Shown here piece by piece: positions 58,282 through 64,000 of a stretch of 64,000 nucleotides of DNA. A model generated the notes under the pieces. The model did no database searches. It worked only from the letters and a program-made list of their open reading frames with translations, and was not told where the DNA came from. How positions within the stretch are numbered: position 1 is the first letter of the stretch; each line of letters starts with the position of its first letter. The stretch is from contig BSBK01001572.1 of the NCBI GenBank assembly GCA_027943335.1, forward strand, positions 3,274,501-3,338,500, in the 5' to 3' direction. This DNA is from Chamaecyparis obtusa (taxonomy: Eukaryota; Streptophyta; Pinopsida; Cupressales; Cupressaceae). The position numbers and the translations under genes were made by a program.

Positions 58282-61134
58282 TGTTAGTCCATTTTCCAGT
58301 CAACGTGAAATCCTATGAAAATGGCCTCTTCCTTGCAAATTTTGAAGTTATGCCACCCTGCTACATGGTTTTAACTTGTGATGAAAATCCATAATGTTTC
58401 ATGGTGTGTGCCCTTAACCTTGTGTTCTTAATATTGTCACCATGCTCCAATTTAGATCGCACCTCCTAAATCGCAAAACTCAGGGAGTTATTAAAGTTTT
58501 AAGGTCTACAGGAAATAGTTTCAGAATATGCCTAAGTGTCGAAAACCCACAGTGTTGTCGAGAACCCATGATGTTTTCTATCATCTATATGAAAACCCTA
58601 GTTGTTTTCAACCTTGTGCTTCCTATTTTTGCACGCTTGTCTTCTAGCGTCGAAAACCCTGGATGTTTTCGATCCTTCACTATTGTAAAAACTTTGGATG
58701 TTTTTTACCTCACTTTTCTTCCCTTTTGCTAGCATTCCTTGTTTATCGGTCTTAACTGTGCAAGTGCGATCAGTTGGTGGGACCTTTTCCTTCCCAAGGG
58801 GTTAAACTTCAGTAAGATCTCGTGGTTGTCATTATACCACTAGGGAAAGCTACTCATTTTTTAAGATCACGGTATAGCAACAACCGTCGATCTTCTTCAG
58901 CGATGCAATGGACCATGGGATCGCTATCAGAGGCTACTAAGCTAGAGTTTTCTTATTAGATGCCTAATAATGACATGGAAATCTCATGGGCCCGGGTCTT
59001 CAAGAGGCTTTTGATCTACGACAGGCATGTGAACGTAAAGAATATTCTCATGTCATCAGATCATGCACCAGCCATTGATCTTGTTTGCTACAAGCATTTC
59101 TTCAGCAGTGGTTCGAGTGTCAAAAAGGAAGTGAAGGTGCATGTTTTTATTGGTTGTCGCATGATCACATGTTAGGTATTTTTGACATGCGACCATGCGA
59201 CCGGTTCACATTTGTCACTTGGGGCTTGTTGGTGGATAAGTGTGGTGGGACCTGTCTGCTCGATGGCACTGATGTGTCAATTTTCAGTTGGTTGAGTCGA
59301 ATGGTGATGTGGAATTGCAGTGCGACCTGACATCCGTATAAAATCAACGGTTGGCATAAAAGCTTATGAAGTGTGTTAGACCTATGCGAACATGATACTG
59401 GCCGTCGATTTACCTTGGAAGGCCCAATAGGGTTTCTCGGTGCTTTTGGCGGTGTGGATAAAAGTAGTGGTCCAACAAAATCTTCTTCTTATCGCTAGTT
59501 CGTGTGATGTTTTAAGCGGTAGCTCTATTATTTCTACGAACTGGCGAAATGTCTTCAGTCGCCAGTTTGCTAGATAACTTAAGGGGTTTTTTTGACATGT
59601 GCAGTAGTGTGTTTGCTAAATTTAACTAGGGTTTAGACTTTCATTCCATGAATGGGATTTTCCTTTGTCATGTGTTCGCTGAAAGTAACCCAAGGTGCTT
59701 GGATGAGTTAAAGTCATGAACTTGGGAAGATAGGAGGATCTACGGTCAGGATTTAATATCGATCTCAATTTGAATCATGACCACCAATTCACTGCTGGCG
59801 CCAAGACTTGACCATTGGAATTCAAATTTAAACTTGCAGATGGTTTTCGTGACAAGAGGTACCCAGAATTTATGGTTTTTCTGGTCGTTTCTTGATTTGG
59901 TTGGTGGCATCGATTGTTGCAGTCTAGTCCAGTGAGTTGGGTGATTGATTGCAGAAGTTGTTTTGTACCTAGAGGAGTGTGGTTTTGTGCTTAGGGTGTG
60001 TTTACAGGTGGTTGATTAGACTAATTTTTATGGCAGTTCCCTGGTGTTCTATACTAAGCTCATAGATTTTCATAATTGTAGATCTATTTAAGATTTGTTT
60101 TCTCTAGGTTGCTTGGTTTCCAGCCCCTGCAATAAGTTTTTGACCATTTCCAATTGGTATGGTGGTTGTAGTCCTAACCCTAGTCACCCTAAGCTTCATG
60201 CAATCTCTTTGAGATTCCCAAGGTGGCTAGTGGTATAAGTTGTTAGTTTTTGATAGAGTCGGGGTTCAAATTTTGATCAGTTCCAAGGGTTTTGATTTTG
60301 ATTAGTTCCAGTGGGAAGCAGTAAAACTCTGTCACATTGTAGGAGGCTGAATAGAACTTCTTTGTATCTTTTGCAGGTTATTGAAGTGGTAGTCTCATTT
60401 TCTGGTATAGACATGTACATGATTCATCATACTTAATATAATTGTTTCAAGCTTTCAAGTCTCTCCTTGGTGTCAGTTTTATGAGTTTTGGATTTTCTTA
60501 TCCATTGCATAGGGTTACCTTTGCATATGTTCTAGTCTTTAGTTCTTGATCTAGGATCAAGTGAAAAATACTTTGGATAGGGCATAGATTCATTAGACTT
60601 GTCTATAGAAGGATCTTATAAGTAATGGATGGGCTGGAACAGTTGTATTTATGGCTTTGAGTCTTTGATAGTAGTTGGTTTATGTTCTATATTTATTTTT
60701 GAGTGCTGCCCAATGGATAATGACACTGATCAAGGGCTATTATATTCAGTTGAGTCCAGTGTTTGATGGGTTTTGTCTATTTCTTTCATCTTTATATATC
60801 AATACCATTTTCAAGTTTTAATCTATTGTTTGGTTGATAGTAATACCCTGCATAGTGGAGTTGATTCAATGAATACCTAGTTAGTATTTAGTAATCCTTT
60901 ACTATAATCTACTATATGGATCTAGAAGTATAAGGTGTGTAGTGAGCTGAGTCTTATTTGGATTAGGTGTATTCACCTTGGTTTTGCAGAGCCAAAAGTG
61001 TAGAGGGCAGTCTTGTCCCTATAGTTGGTCCAGTTGCCTTGCAGAGCTCCCATACTTGGAACTAACCACTCCTAACATTAGTCTCAAGGCATATTGGTAA
61101 CCCTAAGTGGCATAAGTGTTTTTGAACACCAACA
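58282..61134 (+). repeat. 5' LTR of the TR-GAG element (about 2.85 kb)
   Basis: Begins TGTTAG and ends CCAACA (short inverted termini TGTTNG). The first 936 bp are confirmed by the second copy at 63065-64000; the remainder is inferred from the primer-binding site. ORFs inside (for example 58442-58732 or 59085-59330) are not supported as genes: they have no known domain and the second LTR copy differs in them. Confidence 0.78.
58535..58715 (+). repeat. Five short hairpin units in the LTR
   Basis: A unit of the form GAAAACCC, 5-7 bases, GTTTTC recurs about every 30-50 bp, for example CGAAAACCCTGGATGTTTTC near 58651-58670. Each can form a 6-7-bp stem. The block is conserved in the second LTR (about 63316-63494). 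Confidence 0.7.
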
Positions 61135-61137
61135 AGA

Positions 61138-61155
61138 TGGTGACTCCATTGGGGA
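61138..61155 (+). promoter_or_regulatory. Primer-binding site of the TR-GAG element
   Basis: TGGTGACTCCATTGGGGA lies 3 bases after the LTR end. It resembles the TGGCGACTCC(G/A)CTGGGGA site of Tat-type elements, with transitions at two positions. Confidence 0.75.
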
Positions 61156-61580
61156 AAGAGTAAAAGACAGCAAGCTTCCTTGCTTGGCTGGATCATCCCA
61201 GAGTCTTGGTTAAAGGTCATAAATACAGAGTCTGATAGAAAAAACACATTTGTGAAATCTTCTCACTACGTGTTGAGTGGTGACTCTAAAGTCTATGTTT
61301 GATCAGTGCATTCCTTGATAAATAGTGTGGTTACTTGTGGAATTTTGTATTGGTTGGAAGAAGAAACAAAAAATCATTTTCCTCTTCAAGGAGGTGGCGA
61401 CTCTACATTGCAAAACCTGATGGAGCTACAAGATTCTTAGGTATTTCTCAAGGATCTAAAATGTCTCCTTATTAAGTGATCAAGCACTAGGAAAAGGAGT
61501 AAGGTGTGAATAGAGGTTGAATACTTCAAGCTTTCAGTTCCATCTCTGCAAAATTCTATGGAAGTATTGCATTAAGTCAA

Positions 61581-62882
61581 ATGAATAATCAATGGAAAAG
61601 TCAGTCTAGGTTGCTTGGTTTCCTCAAGTTGGATAGACCTTTGAGCTATGTTCTTCCAAAATCCCCTCATTCTTTCCCTAGTGAGCTTTTGGGTCTGATT
61701 CCTATTTTTGATTGCCGGTCTGATTTAGCAGTGAAGCATGTCCTAGCATTCTCTAGATTTATTATAGAATATCAGATTCTTGATGAGGATGTTAGCATGA
61801 TATTTTTTGGGAGATCCCTCAAAGGGGTTGCATCTAATTGGTATCTAAATCTGCCCCCAAAATGTATCTCTTCTTTGACTGAATTCAAGTGGTTGTTCTT
61901 AGAGGAGTTTGCTGATGATGATGAATGAAATGAGTTGCAAAAGGATCGTCAGCAAAAAGGGAATACAAGTTGTATTTCAGAGCAACCCATATCTAATGCT
62001 GAGGGAACTTCTAATGAAGTTTTGTTACAGGAGCATTCAGATTGTGGCAGTGAGCAGGAACCAAAATCAAGGTGTGCAAGATCCTCCATTCATTCAGAGA
62101 TGTCTGAATGTGATTTGAGTGGTTATTCAAGTGAGGATGATGAAGGCAGTGATGTTGATGTATCCTCATATGAATCAGATGCATCATGGGAAGAAGAAAG
62201 TAATGGTGAAAGTGAACACTCCTTGAGTGAGGAGTATGAAGATAAGGAAGTGATAATGGATTGTGATGTCAGTGAGTTTGAACATGAATATTTAAGTGAT
62301 GGGTTATTAAATAATCTTAAAATGGGTAGTGAGTTTAAAGTGTTCACGAACACTTTATATGATGAAGACTATGATGATTATTAGCCCATTTTTTGTCATG
62401 ATGTTCAACATGGTGCATTGCATGGAGTTATCAATCCTTTGTTTGAAGAACATGTGGAGGTCTCAGACTCAGTTGAATCGGGATGCCCATTTTTCATCTG
62501 TGGGTATCAGTCTGATTATTCATTCAAGGTCGAGCCGGTTACACCTGTGGAAACGCAAAGTCAAGGTATGAATGAGGCCTTTCTGCAGGCAGAATATGAG
62601 ACTTTTGTATTTCCAATTGATAGCATTCATGAGTTAGTAGAGAAGAATAGGTTCTTATCTGATGATACTGATCATTGGCATGCTGAACCATACTTTCATA
62701 GTGAGCAAGATGGAGAGAGTGCCAATAAATTTTACATGCACTATGAAGATAGTTATTTTGTTTTACCTGATAAGCTGGTTGGAAGTGTTGACACGCCTAT
62801 TGAAACAAATGAAAATAGAATGCCTAGTGTACCTCATGAAGAAAGAAATGAGAATCAGGTTTTTGACAAAGGCAAGAACTGA
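61581..62882 (+). pseudogene. Gag-like ORF of the TR-GAG element, two in-frame stops
   Basis: A single frame of 434 codons interrupted by TGA at 61926-61928 and TAG at 62382-62384. The first part has the retrotransposon gag fold: VLAFSRFIIEYQILDEDVSM, then FGRSLKGVASNWYLNLPPKC, then FKWLFLEEF. The middle (about 62100-62290) is a Ser/Glu/Asp-rich, strongly acidic section without basic residues. The last part (62400-62882) is unfamiliar, with HELVEKNRFLSDDTDHWHAE. No zinc knuckle, protease or RT. The start ATG is 426 bp after the primer-binding site. Gag would form the particle while an autonomous Tat relative supplies enzymes. The two stops suggest this copy is inactive, unless read through. 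Confidence 0.72.
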
Positions 62883-63064
62883 CTCTTGTTTATTGTTGTA
62901 GGTTTTTTGTAAAAAATGTACATTTTGTGAATAGTTTCCCTTTCCTGTCTGTTCCCTGTGTTTTTTGAGGTCTTTATGTTTTTCCAGTGGGTGGTCTACT
63001 TCTTCCTAGAGATCTAAGGTCCTCATTGTATCTACAGGAGATACATGTCCCCAACTAGAGCCAC
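62883..63064. other. Non-coding stretch before the 3' LTR; no clear polypurine tract
   Basis: T-rich, with only a weak purine run (ACAGGAGATACA) near 63038. A canonical tract next to 63065 is not visible, which is unusual and may reflect mutation. Confidence 0.5.
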
Positions 63065-64000
63065 TGTTAGTCCATTTTCCAATCAACATGAAATCCTATG
63101 AAAATGGCCTCTTCCTTGCAAATTTTGAAGTTATGCCACCCTGCTACATAGTTTTAACTTGCAATGAAAATCTATAATGTTTCATGGTGTGTGTCCTTAA
63201 CCCTATGTTCTTTATATTGTCACCATGCTCTAGTTCAAATCACACCTCCTAAATCACAAAACCTAGGGAGTTATTAAAGTTTTAAGGTCTACAGGAAATA
63301 GTTTCAGAATATGCCTAAGTGTTTCGAAAACCCACAGTGTTGTCGAGAACCCATGATGTTTTCTATCATTTGTATGAAAACCCTGGTTGTTTTCAACCTT
63401 GTGCTTCTTTTTTTTGCACGCTTGTCTTCTAGTGTCAAAAACCCTGGATGTTTTCGATCCTTCACTATTGTAAAAACTTTGGATGTTTTCTACCTCACTT
63501 TTCTTCCTTTTTGCTAGCATTCCTTGTTCGTCGGTCTTAACTGCGCAAGTGCGATCGGTTGGTGGGACCTTTTCCTTCCCAAGGGGTTAAAATTTAGTAA
63601 GATCTTGCGGTTGTCATTATATCACTAGGGAAAGATACTCATTATTTAAGATCACGGTATAGAAACAACCGTTGATCTTCTTCGGTGATGCAATGGACCG
63701 TGGGATCACTATCAGAGGCTGTTGAGCTAGAGTTTTCTTGTTGGATGCCTGATAATGACGTGGAAATCTCATGGGCCGGGGTCTTCAAGAGGCTTTTGAT
63801 CTACGATGGGCATGTGATCGTAAAGAATATTCTCATGTCATGAGATCATGCACCAGCCATTGATCTTGTTTGCTACAAGTGTTTCTTCAGCGGTGGTCCT
63901 GGTGTCAGAAAGGAAGCGAAGGTGTGTGTTTTTATTGGTTGTCACATGATCACATGTTAGGTATTTCTGACATGTGACCATGCGACCAGTTGACATCTGT
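63065..64000 (+). repeat. 3' LTR of the TR-GAG element (first 936 bp)
   Basis: Begins TGTTAGTCCATTTTCC and parallels 58282 onward to the window end. Differences from the first copy are mainly C/T and G/A transitions, with one 2-3-base indel near 63321. Confidence 0.9.

Larger units (their letters stand above)
58282..64000 (+). mobile_element. TR-GAG-type non-autonomous LTR retrotransposon nested in the Tat leader (3' end outside window)
   Basis: A long direct repeat is seen: the sequence from 58282 (TGTTAGTCC) recurs from 63065 to the window end, about 93-95 percent identical by eye. A primer-binding site at 61138 fixes the end of the first LTR at 61134 (CCAACA), giving a 2853-bp LTR. The interior is only about 1.93 kb and holds a single gag-like ORF, with no pol. 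This is the terminal-repeat retrotransposon with GAG plan. Projected full size is about 7.6 kb, so about 1.9 kb lies outside. The target duplication cannot be checked. Confidence 0.82.

Noticed and set aside
58442..59345. ORFs on both strands inside the long LTR
   Set aside because: LTR sequence; the second copy at 63065 onward differs by substitutions and an indel that alter these frames, and no domain is visible.

Overview
This window reads as nuclear DNA of a land plant, very probably a seed plant with a large, repeat-rich genome. It is AT-rich and contains Ty3/gypsy and CACTA-type elements, intron-containing fragments of plant gene families (cytochrome P450, P4-ATPase flippase, PPR, neprosin) and a very large tandem satellite. 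No complete, intact host protein-coding gene is visible. A gymnosperm is possible from element size and the P450 fragment, but the sequence alone does not prove it.

The backbone is a diverged satellite with a period of about 165 bp. It runs from about 1634 to 47806 and totals about 25 kb (roughly 150 monomers) once the insertions are removed. Four elements interrupt or bound it, three with exact target-site duplications (TSDs). (1) A 421-bp solo LTR lies at 14345-14765, TSD ACTTT. (2) A 7.6-kb non-autonomous LTR retrotransposon lies at 18528-26130, with 1.58-kb LTRs, TSD ATCTC, an Athila-like primer-binding site and an unusual 453-codon ORF. (3) A 13.0-kb CACTA-type element lies at 27198-40188, TSD TGA. 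It has no recognisable transposase but carries pieces of several host genes with their introns plus an intron-less tRNA-Val(UAC)-like sequence, i.e. a Pack-CACTA. (4) The satellite stops at 47807, where a minus-strand Tat-clade Ty3/gypsy element begins. The left edge (1-1633) looks like the 3' end of another CACTA-like element, also bordered by TGA.

The Tat element (47807-58281 in this window) reads leftward in the order gag, protease, G-patch-containing spacer, RT, degenerate RNase H, archaeal-type RNase H, integrase, polypurine tract, 344-bp LTR. It is broken by many in-frame stops and has lost an integrase catalytic Asp. Its leader is interrupted at 58282 by a plus-strand element with long LTRs (about 2.85 kb) and only a gag-like ORF inside (a TR-GAG type). 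The 3' LTR of that element runs off the right edge.

The observations I rate highest are the multi-gene Pack-CACTA, the tRNA-Val-like sequence beside its 3' subterminal repeats, the four consecutive GAAAAC-loop hairpins in the non-autonomous LTR element, and a 12-monomer (about 1.97 kb) higher-order duplication of the satellite. That duplication becomes visible only after the two large insertions are removed from the coordinates.
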